Part shown: in pieces, positions 34,019 to 46,135 of the stretch | Layout of the letters: each line of letters starts with the position of its first letter | Position numbering within the stretch: position 1 is the stretch's first letter | From: Sophora flavescens | Lineage: Eukaryota > Streptophyta > Magnoliopsida > Fabales > Fabaceae | Direction of reading: 5' to 3' | DNA length: 64,000 bases | Assembly (NCBI GenBank): GCA_030762895.1 | Contig: CM061062.1 | Location: 102,530,874-102,594,873 of the forward strand | Notes under the pieces: model-generated | Told to the model about the DNA's origin: nothing | What the model saw: the letters and a program-made list of their open reading frames with translations, nothing else | Database searches by the model: none | Made by a program: the position numbers and the translations under genes

Positions 34019-34520
34019 TGTACCGGCCGAAGATATAAGGCCGAGGATTGTCAATACGGCCGAGCTCATTCTAGTAGGTGGACATTCACCCGAACTCCCG
34101 TAAAGCTGAAGACTTATTAATACACTCAACACCCGAGGACAACTACTCGGCCCTATTCCGCACCAGACCACGAATGAAGATATCTTGACCTCAAGCTATC
34201 CAGCCGCAACTGACTGGGCCGAATATCTCGCTGGTCCAAATATCTCTCCGTATAACTCAGAGCCTTATCCATATCAGTTGTCTAACCGCAAGAATGATCT
34301 GATCCTAATAAATAGGATCTCGGTAACCGTCTTATTCAAACGGTTGCACTGAAAATATCTATAAATAGGGGCTCAACCCCCTCACTTAGAACTACGTTTG
34401 CTTTGATTCCCATTTGGATACGTAGGAGCAGAATCTCAATTCTGTCAAGCACATTCCAAAACACTCCCACTAAACTTTCTCCAGCCGAGTATCTCTCATA
34501 TGAGATATTTGGGCGGAACA
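34019..34520 (+). repeat. 3' LTR of the Tat element
   Basis: It is collinear with 22450-22952, with a few substitutions, the clearest around 34182-34215. It ends GGGCGGAACA directly before the target copy CTTTA. Confidence 0.95.
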
Positions 34521-34530
34521 CTTTATATTA

Positions 34531-35053
34531 AGAGTGAAGATGTAAATTGGTCCCTCAAAATTTTTAAGGACCTACTTTTAGTTCCTGAAAAAAATAAATT
34601 AATTATTTAGTCCCTCAAATTTTCAAGGAGGGATATATGAGTCCCTAGATTTAATTTCGACGTCTATTTAGTTGTCTATGTGTCTCATTAACCATCCTAC
34701 TTGACCCGGTTGTGGTCCTGCACGACTTATGACGAATTTTGTCGATGGAAAACGAATAAAAAGTGAAAACATGTACCGTTTTAAAATTAAAATACCTGAA
34801 AATTATGTATTTTTTTTTCACTTTTCTTTAATTTTTAACGGCATAAATTCATCATAGGCCACGCAGGACCACTAACGAGCCAAAAAGGTTGGTTAATAGG
34901 ACACGTAGGCAAGTAAATAAATGTCGGAACTAATCCCGGGACTAATGTGTCCCGTCTTGAAAATTTGAGAGACTAAATGATTAATTTATTTTTTTTCAGG
35001 GACTAAAAGTGAGTCCCCAAAATTTTTCACGGACCAATTTGAGCATTTACTCT
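34531..35053. mobile_element. Palindromic MITE with long terminal inverted repeats
   Basis: The left end, AGAGTGAAGATGTAAATTGG, and the inverted right end, AGAGTAAATGCTCAAATTGG, pair over more than 100 bases, through GGGACTAAAAGT- and TTTAGTCCCTCAAATTTTCA-type words. Flanks share TATATTA (34524-34530 and 35054-35060), possibly TTATATTA. There is no coding capacity. The superfamily is uncertain (the target repeat length is between the hAT and Mutator types). Confidence 0.8.
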
Positions 35054-35430
35054 TATATTAATTTTTTGCATCCATAATTTGTATTAGTTTCCACAAACAG
35101 AGTATATAAACATAAACACATCATCAAATAAACATACAATCTACATATAAAAAAAACAAAAGTCAATTTACCAACTAAAACATGATACTAATATTAATAT
35201 TAATGTTAATGGTCCACAAAAGGAGTGGCCATCAGCAACATAACAGTAACATAACAGACACTAACACATCCTACCACAGGAAGACCATCATTAAGGACTA
35301 CATAATAGCTTCTACATATAAAATACATAAACAAGATAACATAATTAACAGCACCAGTACAACAAAAAAACCATTGAATCTTAAATCAGCTGTGCAAAAA
35401 GACAATTGAACCCTAAAAGTCCCTAAACTA

Positions 35431-37369
35431 CTAATCCTTCTCTATCTTTATGTTCTTCTTCAGCATTTTCAGTGGAATCTCAAGCTCCGAAACCCCAAAA
35501 AGCTTTGGTTGGATATTTTCAGTTGGTACAACCCTCTTGAGAGGGTTAAGAGGGGTGAATTCATCTCCTTCCTTGGACAAATCGCAGCCTTCCCTTTCAT
35601 CACACTGGGAGTCATCAACAACAGCACAGGAGAACTTCCCCATCAGATTCTGTAAATAGAAAACTCTAGAGTAAGAATGAAAATTAAAATTAAAAGATAT
35701 TACATAGATCTGTTCACAACTTGACAAACATTTACAGCATACCTCTGCAAGTCCAATTGTGCTCTCAACCAATTTTTCCTTTCCTTTTCCATTACCCAGA
35801 AAATGACCATCAGAATTGACATCCTAATATAAATACAAACCAATTTGCTAAGAAAAACCTAGAATGTAATGTAAGAGTAGTACATTAAACACCATGAATG
35901 TACTTACAACAGATTTCATGTGATCATTGAATTTGTTGATAATAGTGACATCACTACAAATCTTCTTGAGTCTAAATGACTGATCAAATTTGGAGCTGGT
36001 TGCATTCTTAAACTCCACTTTGAACAGGTAAGTCTTGCCCACCAGATCAAAAATTTCCTTAGGAACGGTCCCACCATGTGCACTCTATAACAAAGTCAAT
36101 GTATTAAGAACTGATGTTTAATAATTAATAATGATAAATAATTAATAATGATAAATATATATATTTATGAAGATGGATATTCAACAACCTTCTCATGTGC
36201 TTCAACCAGATCTGCACATGATTTGTTGAGAAGAAGTGCAACATAACGGTCAAAGATGACAAAAGTGGCAGAATCAGTGTCATCAATAACCCTTACTTTG
36301 ATACAGTATCTACAATAAGGTAAATTATAAGAAGTGTAAGTATCATCAAACATCGTGTTTACTTGAAACAAAAAGAACGATAAATTAAGAAAACTATCAT
36401 ATTATGCATAGAAATTGATTACCTTGGAATAACCTTTATCACATGCTTGTTGCACTTTTCACAAAAAACATTTTGGAATCTGCATACACTCCCTCGGTGC
36501 AAACACAAGCAGTGTACCACCAATCCTCAGATTCAATAATATGTTTCACTGTGGCAAGAACCACAAAGTTTGATTCCTGCATTAACATATTTAAAAAGGA
36601 AGGAGATTTTAAGTAAAGGAATAGTATGAAATTATATTTAAAAAAGGAAGATTGTTTTAACCTGTTTGCAATCTTTCAGAGCCTCAATGGTTTTCCTAGG
36701 TGTTATTTGAAGAAAATCTTGTGAAATACCAACAGTGGCATTTTCAGTCAGCTGACTCAATGCTTGGGTTGGGGATTCCAGGTTATCATGCATCCTTAAC
36801 AGTAAATAATGAACAAAAGTTATAACTTATACAACTCATATTAAGTAATACTAACTAATACAACTCATAACTAATGAAATGAGAATGTAATAAACAATCA
36901 AATAACCTCTGTCTAAGTTGGTCAGCCTCTTCACAAACAGGATTGAAGATTAACTTAGTGCAGCCCATACAGTTTTAAATATGATTCTTGTCTGCATGAG
37001 TGATAGAAATATCAATGTTAGTGAAAGCCAACATGTAACCATAGGAAGCAAACAGAGTTACATACATGTTTAATGAATTATATACCTTGGAAGGTCTTAA
37101 CTTTTCCAAGATGAATAACTACAACGGCATTTTGGAAATCTCCATAAGCTAGGAAAGTATTCAACTCATCAACATAATTCCCAAACAGAGTACACTGAAT
37201 GCTATGACTATTACAAAAACATTGATCAAAAAGAAGAAACATAAATAGAAGAAACATCAAAAGAAGAAACATAAAGCACAACAGAAAAAATTTAAGAGAA
37301 AAAAAAAGTCAATGTAATTGTTACCCATCAACCTCAACAGAAATGACATTAAGCTTGGTTTTGGTGCCA
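35431..37369 (-). pseudogene. RPA70-like gene (replication protein A large subunit-like), 3' part
   Basis: RPA1/RPA70 proteins bind single-stranded DNA with OB folds. The minus strand has exons in order: GTKTKLNVISVEVDG (37369-37325, GT donor), then HSIQCTLFGNYVDELNTFL and VVVIHLGKVKTFQ (about 37210-37085). Next come CTKLIFNPVCEEADQLRQ (about 36980-36910) and MHDNLESPTQALSQLTEN (about 36793-36665). These are followed by WWYTACVC..VYADSKMFF (about 36575-36430), KVRVIDDTDSATFVIFDR (about 36318-36165), and two last exons to the stop at 35431. A one-base loss in the T-run of KMFF shifts the frame inside the zinc-binding C-terminal domain. An in-frame stop precedes NCMGCTKL. The Copia element cuts the first exon here. 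It is a host paralogue or Helitron cargo. Confidence 0.8.
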
Positions 37370-37374
37370 TTCCT

Positions 37375-39127
37375 TGTTAAGTCTCTAAAATGTCTGATTT
37401 GCATTTCCCTAAGTTTTGATGAGAACTAAACATTGGTTAATGATTTAATTAACCTTCATATTGGTTGCTAACCTGTCTATCGAGTGTGTAGATTAAATAA
37501 GAGAATCATCCGTCCAACAGTGTAGTGATAGAAGCTCACGTCCAACACTGTAGTGATTAAAACAAACGTCCAGCACTGTAGTGATTGAAGCGCACGTCCA
37601 AAACGCAAGAGATAGAAACTTGCGTCCACTAAAGTGAAAGCTAGCGTCTACTAAAATGACACAAGTGCTCGTCCACTGGAATAACAAAAGCGCTTGTCCA
37701 TTAAGGTATCAGAATGGCTCGTCCAATGACGTGGCATTTGGAGCTCGTCCATTAAGGTATCAGAATGGCTCGTCCAATGACGTGGCATATGGAGCTCGTC
37801 TACTAGGTTACGTTCAACCAGTTAAAGGAGTATTCGTCCAATGACGTGGCAAATAGATCTCATCCACTAAAGTAACAGAGGCTCTCGTCCACTAATGTAA
37901 CAGAAGTGCTCGTCCACTAAAGGTGATAGAAGTGCTCGTCCACACTAGTCTTTGGAATTGATAAGTCCTTAATATGGAGCTCGTCTACTAGCCCGAATGA
38001 AAAATCTTAAATGGCTAGATAGACACGGTTATTTTCAAGATGGAAGCACTTATCTTATGGACGCGAATTCTAAAAGGTTTATCAGAATCGTATTTCAAGA
38101 ACCAGAAAGAGACTTGAAGCCTTCTCTCCTACTCAGTTTCACGCTTATCAAGAAAAGTCAGAAGTTACTCTCTCAAGCAACCTTGTATAATCAGAACCAA
38201 AGACCAGTTAAAGAATGCTTCCAACATGCTTTATTCCCTAGTACCTCTGGTCCTTACACAAAAAGGGAAGTGTACTCAGCAAAGTACAAAAAGCTCTCTG
38301 TATAACTCTGATATGGCTGTATCACGATGCATAAAGCCATGATCCTTTATGTTAGAGTACAACCAATGACTCTATTGCATAAATGACTGTCCAGAACGAC
38401 TATATTGCATTTAATGAAGTTCTGCTTGAAGCCAACATCTGAGGGAATGTCTCTAACGGATCGTAAATGCTTGAAGACCATAAATACAAAAGTCATTGAA
38501 GATGAAGAGTAGATAATATACATTGCATTAAAAATCCATTACTATGCGCATTAATTTCTTCATTCTTTCATTCTGTATTCTTCAATCATTTGAAGTTATT
38601 ACGCAGACTTTCCTAAGCTTTACATTTAAACCACTCTCTGCGTGTTAGTGAAAGTTCTGTCTGTCTAAGTTATATTCATTACAAACCAAATCTCTCAAAC
38701 AAACCTGAGTGAGCCTGAAGAGGTTAAGTGTGCAAAGATTACTTGTCTTGAGCCTGAAGAGGCTAGGTGTGCAAAGAATACTTGTCTTTGTGCCTGAAGA
38801 GGCTAGGTGTGCAAACAATACTTGAGTTTGTAACCTGATCAGTTATAGTGGATAAATCTCGGTGCTGCCAAGGACTAGACGTAGCTCTTTGCTTTGAAGA
38901 GTGAACCAGGATAAATAACTGTGTCAATCTCTCCTTCCTTAAACTCTTTAATTGCTTTAGTTTTCTTACATCTATCAAGTGGTGTGTTTGCAAAAGTCAC
39001 CCGTCCATCCTGTATTCTTCCACTCGTCCAAATCTAGTTTTTTGTTTGCGAAAAGATTTCAACTTTGCTTAAATTCTGATAAACACAATTCGACCCCCCC
39101 TTCTCGTGTTTATAGTTGTCTATTTCA
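37375..39127 (+). repeat. 5' LTR of the Copia element
   Basis: 1,753 bp, starting TGTTAAGTCTCTAAAA and ending TTGTCTATTTCA. The U3 part (about 37500-37960) is full of GCTCGTCCACTAAAG-type units. Three of them hold TGACGTGGCA (37727, 37778, 37842). A second tandem repeat based on GCCTGAAGAGGCTAGGTGTGC lies at about 38709-38826. Confidence 0.95.
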
Positions 39128-39129
39128 GA

Positions 39130-39141
39130 TGGTATTAGAGC
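39130..39141 (+). other. Primer-binding site of the Copia element
   Basis: TGGTATTAGAGC begins two bases after the 5' LTR. It differs by one base from the Met-tRNA site TGGTATCAGAGC. Confidence 0.85.
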
Positions 39142-39198
39142 TCAGCCTCTGGGTTGAGCATCTAACAGGGTAGAGGTAAAAGGTCCTGAAGAATAGAC

Positions 39199-40368
39199 AT
39201 GACTGCTGGAGCTAGTTCAAGTGGAAGTCATCAGACTGAAGGAGCTTCCCTAACCAGACCTCCTTACTTCAATGGAGAAAACTACAACTATTGGAAAGAT
39301 AGATTTCAATGGTTCATTCTATCTACAAACTCTGATCTTTGGGATGTCATTACAGATGCATTCATTCCCAAGAATGATGATAACACTGACAAAATAAAAG
39401 CTCAGTGGACTGTTGCAGGAAAGACAAAATGGGAGCTGATGAACCACAAAGCTATATATAACATCATTTGTGCTTTCAGTTCGGAGGAGTTTGAGAAGGT
39501 ATGTGCTTGTGACTCTGCCAATGAAATATGGGACACTTTAACTGTCACACATGAAGGGACAGCCAAAGTCAAAGAGTCAAATATTGTCATACTTGTCAGA
39601 AAGTATGAACTGTTCGTCATGGAGGAAGGAGAATCTGTTGCTCAAATGATAGGAAGATTTCAAACTATAATCAACAGTTTAAAATCTCTTGGCAAAGTCT
39701 ATACCAATGTTGAGAAGGTTGGAAAGATTCTGAGAAGTCTACCTAAACAGTGGAGACCTTTGGTCATTGCTATCTCTCAAGCCAAGGATCTCACTACCTT
39801 GACTATGGATGAACTTCTTGGAACACTCACTGTTCATGAGAAAGAACTTGGAGATGAAGTTGCACCAAAGAAGGGCAAGTCAATTGCTCTAAAAGCTGAT
39901 CAAAAGTCAGCAAAAGTTTCCAAGGCTCTGAAGGCAGATGAGTCATCCAGTGATGCTGACCTATCAGAACTCGAGGATTCTGAGAGTGATGAAGAATTGT
40001 CTCTCCTGACCAGGAAGATAAAGCTTCTCCTACATAAAAAGAAGTTCAAGAGGGATAGGCCATTCAGAAGGTTCAACAAGGACAAGAACTTCAAAGAATC
40101 CACCTCAACAGACAAAAGTCCAATTGTTTTCTATGAGTGCAAGAAGCCCGGTCACTTCAAGGCTGAATGTCCTCAACTCAAGAAGGCCCCTTTTAAGAAA
40201 TTCTTCAAGAAGAAGAAGAAAGGAATGATGGCTACTTGGGAGGATCTGGAGTCAACATCTTCTGATGAAGAAACAGAGGAAGAAGCCAATCTCTGTTTGA
40301 TGGCCAACACTGACTCAGACTCTGATGATGAGATTTCCTCAACAGGACAAACAAAACACCACTGCTGA
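39199..40368 (+). CDS. gag: Gag of the Copia element
   Basis: 389 codons beginning MTAGASSSGSHQTEG. It has the UBN2-type gag core: PPYFNGENYNYWKDRFQWFI, WDTLTVTHEGTAKVKES, LGKVYTNVEKVGKILRSLP and TMDELLGTLTVHE. An acidic Ser-rich block and a Lys-rich block follow. The zinc knuckle reads FYECKKPGHFKAEC, so the first Cys of C-x2-C-x4-H-x4-C is Phe. The frame stops at TGA 40366-40368, immediately before the protease (TGG to TGA is likely). RNA packaging may be impaired by the lost Cys. Confidence 0.93.
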   Translation: MTAGASSSGSHQTEGASLTRPPYFNGENYNYWKDRFQWFILSTNSDLWDVITDAFIPKNDDNTDKIKAQWTVAGKTKWELMNHKAIYNIICAFSSEEFEKVCACDSANEIWDTLTVTHEGTAKVKESNIVILVRKYELFVMEEGESVAQMIGRFQTIINSLKSLGKVYTNVEKVGKILRSLPKQWRPLVIAISQAKDLTTLTMDELLGTLTVHEKELGDEVAPKKGKSIALKADQKSAKVSKALKADESSSDADLSELEDSESDEELSLLTRKIKLLLHKKKFKRDRPFRRFNKDKNFKESTSTDKSPIVFYECKKPGHFKAECPQLKKAPFKKFFKKKKKGMMATWEDLESTSSDEETEEEANLCLMANTDSDSDDEISSTGQTKHHC

Positions 40369-42606
40369 TACCTGGACAGTGGCTGCTCGCGTCATATGAC
40401 AGGAGAAAGGTCTATGTTCCTAGACCTCCAACTTAAGAAAGGATGACACATTGCCTTCAGAGGGAATAAGAAAAGGAAAGGTATATGAATTGGTACTATT
40501 GGTGGTAAACCCCCTCTTCCCTCTATATCTAATGTTCTTATGGTTAAAATATTAAGACACAATTTGCTTAGCATAAGTCAATTATGTGATAGTGGTTTTG
40601 ATGTTTCCTTTACCAAGGATGTATGCATAGTTAAAGACTGTTGTGGCAAAACCCTCTTTTCAGCCAAAAGGCAACAAAATCTTTATAAGATTGAACTGTC
40701 TGATCTCTCAGATCAAAGCGTAACCTGTCTGATGTCTAAAGAGGATGAGAGATGGTTATGGCAAAAGAAACTAGGACATGCTAGTATTAAACTAATTTCT
40801 GAATTAAAAAGGAATAATCTCGTGAGAGGATTGCCTGATATTAGTTTTATGAAAGATGTCTTGTGTGATGCATGTCAGAGAGGTAAATAGATAAAATCAA
40901 GTTTCAAATCTAAAAACCAAGTATCAACCTCTAGACCTCTTCAGTTGTTACACATGGATCTGTTTGGACCAGTTAGTGTTGTCAGGTTGACTGGAAGAAA
41001 ATATGGATTTGTCATAGTTGATGACTATTCTAGATACACATGGGTACTCTTCCTAACACACAAGGATGAGTCTTTTAAGACTTTCTCAGTATTCTGCAAA
41101 AGAGTACAAAATGAGCAGGGTTTTTGTATTTCTACCCTTAGAAGTGATCATGGGGGAGAATTTGAAAATGACCAGTTTAGACAGTTCTGTGAGGATAATG
41201 GAATCTCTCACAATTTCTCTGCACCTAAAACTCCACAGCAAAATGGAGTGGTTGAGAGAAAGAACAGATCTCTGCAAGAGATGGCCATATCTATGCTCCA
41301 TGTAAATAATCTCCCTAAGCACTTCTGGGCAGAAGCTGTAAACACTGCTTGTTATGTACAAAACATAATACTTATTAGGCATTTCCTAAAAAGGACTCCT
41401 TATGAATTGTGGAAAGGAAAAAGCCCCAACATATCTTATTTTCATGCTTTTGGATGTGAATGTTTTATTCTGAATACCAGAGATAATATTGGAAAGTTTG
41501 ATTCTAAGGTAGATAAATGTATTTTCATAGGTTATTCGGAAAAGTCTAAGGCTTTTAGAGTTTACAATTCAAGAACTTGTATTATTGAAGAATATGTTCA
41601 TGTTAAATTCAATGATGGATTAAAGACTGATAAAGAACCATCAGATCTAGAAGATGATCTTGCAGGTCTTGATATAAACAAGTCAGAAGGTCAACAACCC
41701 GATCTAACCAAAACAGAACCTGTGCCTGAGGCTGAAAGACAAGTGGAATAGACGAGTCAGCAGACAAGATCTTCATGATGATCTCAAAAGGGATTGGAAG
41801 TTCAACACTCATCATCCTAAGGATCTTATTGTTGGAAATCCTTCTGAAGGAGTAAGAACCAGATCCACATTAAGAGAATCAAGCAATGTGGCTTTTATTT
41901 CAGATTTGGAGCCTAAACGCATTGAAGAAGCTCTTGAGGATGAAAGCTGGATTCTTGCTATGCAAAAAGAACTTAACCAGTTCACAAGAAATGATGTCTG
42001 GACTCTTGTCTCTAAGCCTAAAAACAAGTTGGTTATTGGAATAAGATGGATCTTCATAAACAAATTAGATGAAGATGGTAAAGTTGTCAGAAATAAGGCA
42101 AGGTTAGTAGCTCAAGGCTATAACCAACAAGAAGGTATTGATTATACTGAAACCTTTGCACCTGTAGCTAGAATAGAAGCCATACGCATTTTAATGTCAT
42201 ATGCTGCACAACACCAAATTATTCTATTTCAAATGGATGTAAAAAGTGCTTTTCTAAATGGTATAATTGAAGAAGAAGTGTATGTTAAGTAACCCCCTGG
42301 TTTTGAGGATACTGATAAACCAGATCACGTTTTCAAACTTAAAAAGGCATTATATGGTTTGAATCAAACACCTAGAGCATGGTATGATAGACTCAGTTCT
42401 TTTCTCATGCATAATGGTTTTACTAGAGAACAAGTAGACACTACTCTGTTCAAAAAATGCTCTAAATATAACTTTATTATAGTTCAAATATATGTTGATG
42501 ATATTATTTTTGGAGCAACTAATGAAAAGCTGTGCAAGGAATTTTCAAATCTAATGCAAGCTGAATTTGAGATGAGCATGATGGGAGAATTAAAGTTCTT
42601 CCTTGG
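40369..42606 (+). pseudogene. Protease, integrase and start of RT of the Copia element, broken
   Basis: The protease active site DSG (40375-40383, in YLDSGCSRHMTG) follows the gag stop. The gag-pre-integrase H/C finger (LGHAS ... CDACQRGK) and integrase core have D in LHMDLFGP, D in LRSDHGGEF and E in VVERKNRSL (40540-41751). RT has WIFINKLDEDGKVVRNKARL, the ALYGLNQTPRAWYD segment and catalytic YVDD (42491-42502). Stops lie at about 40443, 40888, 41749 and 42290, with a frameshift in the 41750-41890 linker. The RT is cut at FFLG by the nested element at 42607. It cannot act as it stands. Confidence 0.93.
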
Positions 42607-42950
42607 TGATCAGCCGCTGGCTCATCTAGTTTTATGACTAGTATGACCATGGTTTTGTGCTAATTATATATCGTTTTCGCCCAAATTAGACTTGATTATC
42701 GTTAAGCAACATTTTGAGTCTCTAGAGTATTTTTAGGTTAATTTAGCTGATTTAGAGTCGAATAAAGTACTTACTGTTAATCCTTGTTTTCAGGTAATAA
42801 AAAGAAGCAGTTCTGGAGTTCTTCGCCCCGCGAGAGGCTGCTCGCCTCGCGAACCTGAAGGCTGATTGTGCCAGAAAATGCAATCCTTTCTGTCTCGCCC
42901 TGCAAATACTTGATTCGCCTCGCGAGTAATCCAACCCTGGAAGACCAGAA
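42607..42950 (+). repeat. Truncated first LTR of family A
   Basis: It matches the first 344 bases of the LTRs at 44834 and 58886, from TGATCAGCCGCTGG to AAGACCAGAA, then jumps into internal sequence. The shared dinucleotide AA at the junction fits a microhomology-mediated deletion. Confidence 0.93.
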
Positions 42951-44833
42951 CCTTTGTGTGGTGTGTGCTGAGATTTCTGCAGGTTTAGCAGGTGATGAAT
43001 TTGTTAGCGCAGTGAATGAAGAACGTGCAGAAGATGAAGCAGCACCAGAAACCCTCTCCACCTATTTGCCACCTCCCACTGTGGAGCCACCAGTGATGGA
43101 GTTCAAGCCTCTGGATTTTGCACCCTTGGATATGAAGACATTGTGGCCAGCCCAAGAGGTTGAACCCCACTTTTATTGGGAGGACTTTATTGACAAGGTT
43201 GACAAGGAGGTCATCTTTGACCTGAGGGGGGGGGGGGGGGGGGTGAGAAGTCCGCCGCACTTGGCGGAGTTACCATGATTATCAAGCACCCGCTGTCATC
43301 CTTATGCTGCATGCCATGGGATCCGGGATGATCATATCGTACTTTGAGCATTCTGTGGCCGCTGTATCACAGACAGTGGGATCTCGGTGGAACCATCTCC
43401 ATGAGTTTTCTCTAAACCTTTTCCTTTTAATTATGCTTGCTTTATTTTTGTTTTGTTTTCTGTTAGCTCTTGAATAATTTGAGAAGATCAAGAGCTTGTG
43501 TGTTGAGTCTTGTGTCGGCAAGTTTGCTGGATTTTAATTGAATTTGCATAGATGGATTGCATGTTATGTGTTGACTATTGATGATTTCCCCTAGGTTTTG
43601 AAATTTGAAAATTGATCCCCATGAAAAATTGAAAATTGAACTTTGAGATATTTTGTTATGATTGCATGATTTATGATAAGTTTGGGGTGATGGGAAGCAC
43701 ACATTAGGGATAGAATCTCGGTCAAACAATTTGAAGAAATGTCCAGGTGAGGATTTGAGCCTCCAACATGTTTTTAATTGTGAGAATCACTTTTGAGTTG
43801 CACTTTCCCGAATTTGCTTGAATCTCTTTATGGTTTGCATGTTTATGTGTTTGCTTCAAATGATTTAGGCATTTTATTTGTAAATAACCACTTGGCCTAA
43901 AATAACCATCCCTAATGCATGTTTCCTAGTTAGCCCCTTTGAGCCTGATTAGCCTATTGTTTCTGGTTGACCTTGTGTTATGAGCCTAGAATCTGGAAAA
44001 ACCATGTTAACCCAATCTTAGGATTAGGAGAGCATGGAATCTTAGCAAGAGAATGGTTGCAAGAAACTAAGTTTGGGGTGGCTACAAGGATGTGACATGT
44101 CATTCTGGATTGAGAAAAATGGAAAAAAATAATAAAAAGGTTGGAGCCAAAAGCAAGAAAAAAAAAAAGAAAAAGAAAAAAAAGAATGAAAAAAAAGGGA
44201 ATAAAAAGTACAAAAAATTTCAAAAAGGATATTGAAAGAAAAGAGGTTGTAGTAACCCAAAGTAAAAAGAAGAATGAGAAAAGGAACTTGAGTGGAATTT
44301 TAATGTTTTGAAGTGTTTCATGCTCTCTTAGTTCCTAGGGACTTAAGCCAGTACCTTTGTATATCCTACCCTTAGCCAGACCCCATTACAACCTTAAAAG
44401 ACCTTTTGATGTTGCATGCATGTTTTCTGTGGGAATCATTTGGAGATAAAAATCAAATTTATGGGAAGTGCTTATGAAAGGTGAATTGAGTGAATTGTTG
44501 ATAGCCTAGACAAACTGGGCGATTGAGTGAAACACTAAATGCCCTTGTGAGGAAGGCGATTGTTTGAATTTGGTGATCTCCCTCTTGTGTGTAACTTGGA
44601 TCCCTTGCTTAGATTAATGATTGCTTGAATGATGAAATTCTCAATGTTTAAAGTAGATGAATGTGGGGTTACTTTGTTTGAAAGGGGGGAACATTGAAGG
44701 AAAAATTGTTTTGATGAATTGCTTGAAATTTGTGCGAAATTGATTAAATCTTTAAGCTTGCCAAGTCTGAGTCTCTTTGATTTTTGAGTTTTAGTTTGCT
44801 TGGGGACAAGCAAAGTTTAAGTTTGGGGTATTT
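42951..44833 (+). repeat. Duplicated 3' internal part of family A
   Basis: It is collinear with 57066-58885. It has an 18-base G run (43226-43243) where the other copy has seven, which shifts the frame of the C-terminal coding piece. It also has about 66 bases near 44330-44395 that the other copy lacks. It ends with GGGGACAAGCAAAG and AAGTTTGGGG, the purine-rich end of an Athila-like internal region. Confidence 0.9.
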
Positions 44834-46016
44834 TGATCAGCCGCTGGCTCATCTAGTTTTATGACTAGTATGACCATGGTTTTGTGCTAATTATATATCG
44901 TTTTCGCCCAAATTAGACTTGATTGTCGTTAAGCAGCATTTTGAGTCTCTAGAGTATTTTTAGATTAATTTAGCTGATTTAGAGTCGAATAAAGTACTTA
45001 TTGTTAATCCTTGTTTTGAGGTAATAAAAAGAAGCGGTTCTGGAGTTCTTCGCCCCGCGAGAGGCTGCTCGCCTCGCGAACCTGAAGGCTGACTGTGCCA
45101 GAAAATGCAATCCTTTATGTCTCGCCCCGCGAATACTTGACTCGCCTCGCGAGTAATCCAACCCTGGAAGACCAGAAGCCATCACGGCTTACCCGTGTTG
45201 AAGGTCACGACTGTGACAGTTTGGAATTTGAAGAGTCTCGCCTCACGAATGATAATCTCGCCTCGCGAGAGAGCCAAATACTGAAGGCTGTTCATAATAT
45301 TCGCCTCGCGAAGGTATGCTCGCCTCGCGAGCTAGCGGAATCCAGAAGCTGTATTTAAGCCTGTTTTAGGACAGAACAGTCAGTTTTTATCTTCTCTTTT
45401 TCTTTTCTTTTCACAGTTGCGGCTGCAACAGTAGAATTAGGTTTAGTGCTTTGTTTTTTCCTTTGTAATGGAGAACTAGTCTCCTTGGATTAATCTACTT
45501 TGATTGGGTTCCGTTCACACTTGAGGTTCTGTGATTCCTGTTTTATTTGCTTTTCCATTTTCAATACTATGCTATATATTTCTGTTTGTTTAATTCAGGA
45601 GTGTTCGTTCATGTTCCCTTAGTTCATGAGGGCTTAACCCCGTTTGTTTAATTCGGGAATAGGAACATATATCTCGTAGTAGCGATTTCGTTTGTTAATT
45701 GTTGCTACAACCGAAAGGGGATTAGAATCTGCTTAGGACTTGGAATTTACATGAACCGATGATAGTTGGGAATCGAGAACAGTAGATTAATCGTCTTTAG
45801 CTTATTTGATAATCTTTTAAACTGCTCTGTTTTTTTTTTTACATTGTTTTCTGTTTTGTTTCTTTATTTTATTTCATATCCAAACTCCCCCTAATTATGA
45901 CTTTTTCTGTTAACAACAACCCAAGAGTCCTTGTGAGACGATACTCGAGTTGTCGCTCCCTATCTACGTATTTTACAAACCGCTCGCTTTTTGGCGCGTG
46001 CGCGACAGCGCGATCA
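44834..46016 (+). repeat. Middle LTR of family A (5' LTR of the downstream unit)
   Basis: 1,183 bp, TGATCAGCCGC to GCGCGATCA. GC-rich CGCCCCGCGAG / CGCCTCGCGA words lie at 45050-45330. It is directly followed by the primer site at 46023. Confidence 0.95.
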
Positions 46017-46022
46017 AAAAAT

Positions 46023-46040
46023 TGGCGCCGTTGCCGGGGA
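46023..46040 (+). other. Primer-binding site of family A
   Basis: TGGCGCCGTTGCCGGGGA lies six bases after the LTR. It is identical to the family B site at 51600 and of the Athila type. Confidence 0.9.
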
Positions 46041-46135
46041 CTCTTGTTGTTATTAGCAGAAAATTAAAAAAAAAACCTTTTTCATTACAGAATTAGTTTT
46101 GGCTGCTTTGTCTGGTTGTGAATCTTAGTGCTTCC

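Larger units (their letters stand above)
22450..34520 (+). mobile_element. Tat-type Ty3/Gypsy LTR retrotransposon, 12.1 kb
   Basis: Two LTRs of about 502-503 bp with TG..CA ends are flanked by the exact duplication CTTTA (22445-22449 and 34521-34525). Between them are a primer site, gag, protease, RT, two RNase H domains and integrase. A 49 bp minisatellite and an antisense spliced gene of the Transposase_28 type follow. A purine run (GAGCTCGGGGGG) precedes the 3' LTR. The second RNase H and the antisense gene downstream of pol are hallmarks of Tat-lineage elements. The LTRs look nearly identical by eye, so insertion was fairly recent, yet pol has frameshifts and a stop. A solo LTR (30741-32045) is nested in it. 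Confidence 0.95.

Noticed and set aside
42868..43278. ORF of 136 codons as a gene
   Set aside because: It crosses the deletion junction at 42950 between LTR and internal sequence and ends in the expanded G run.
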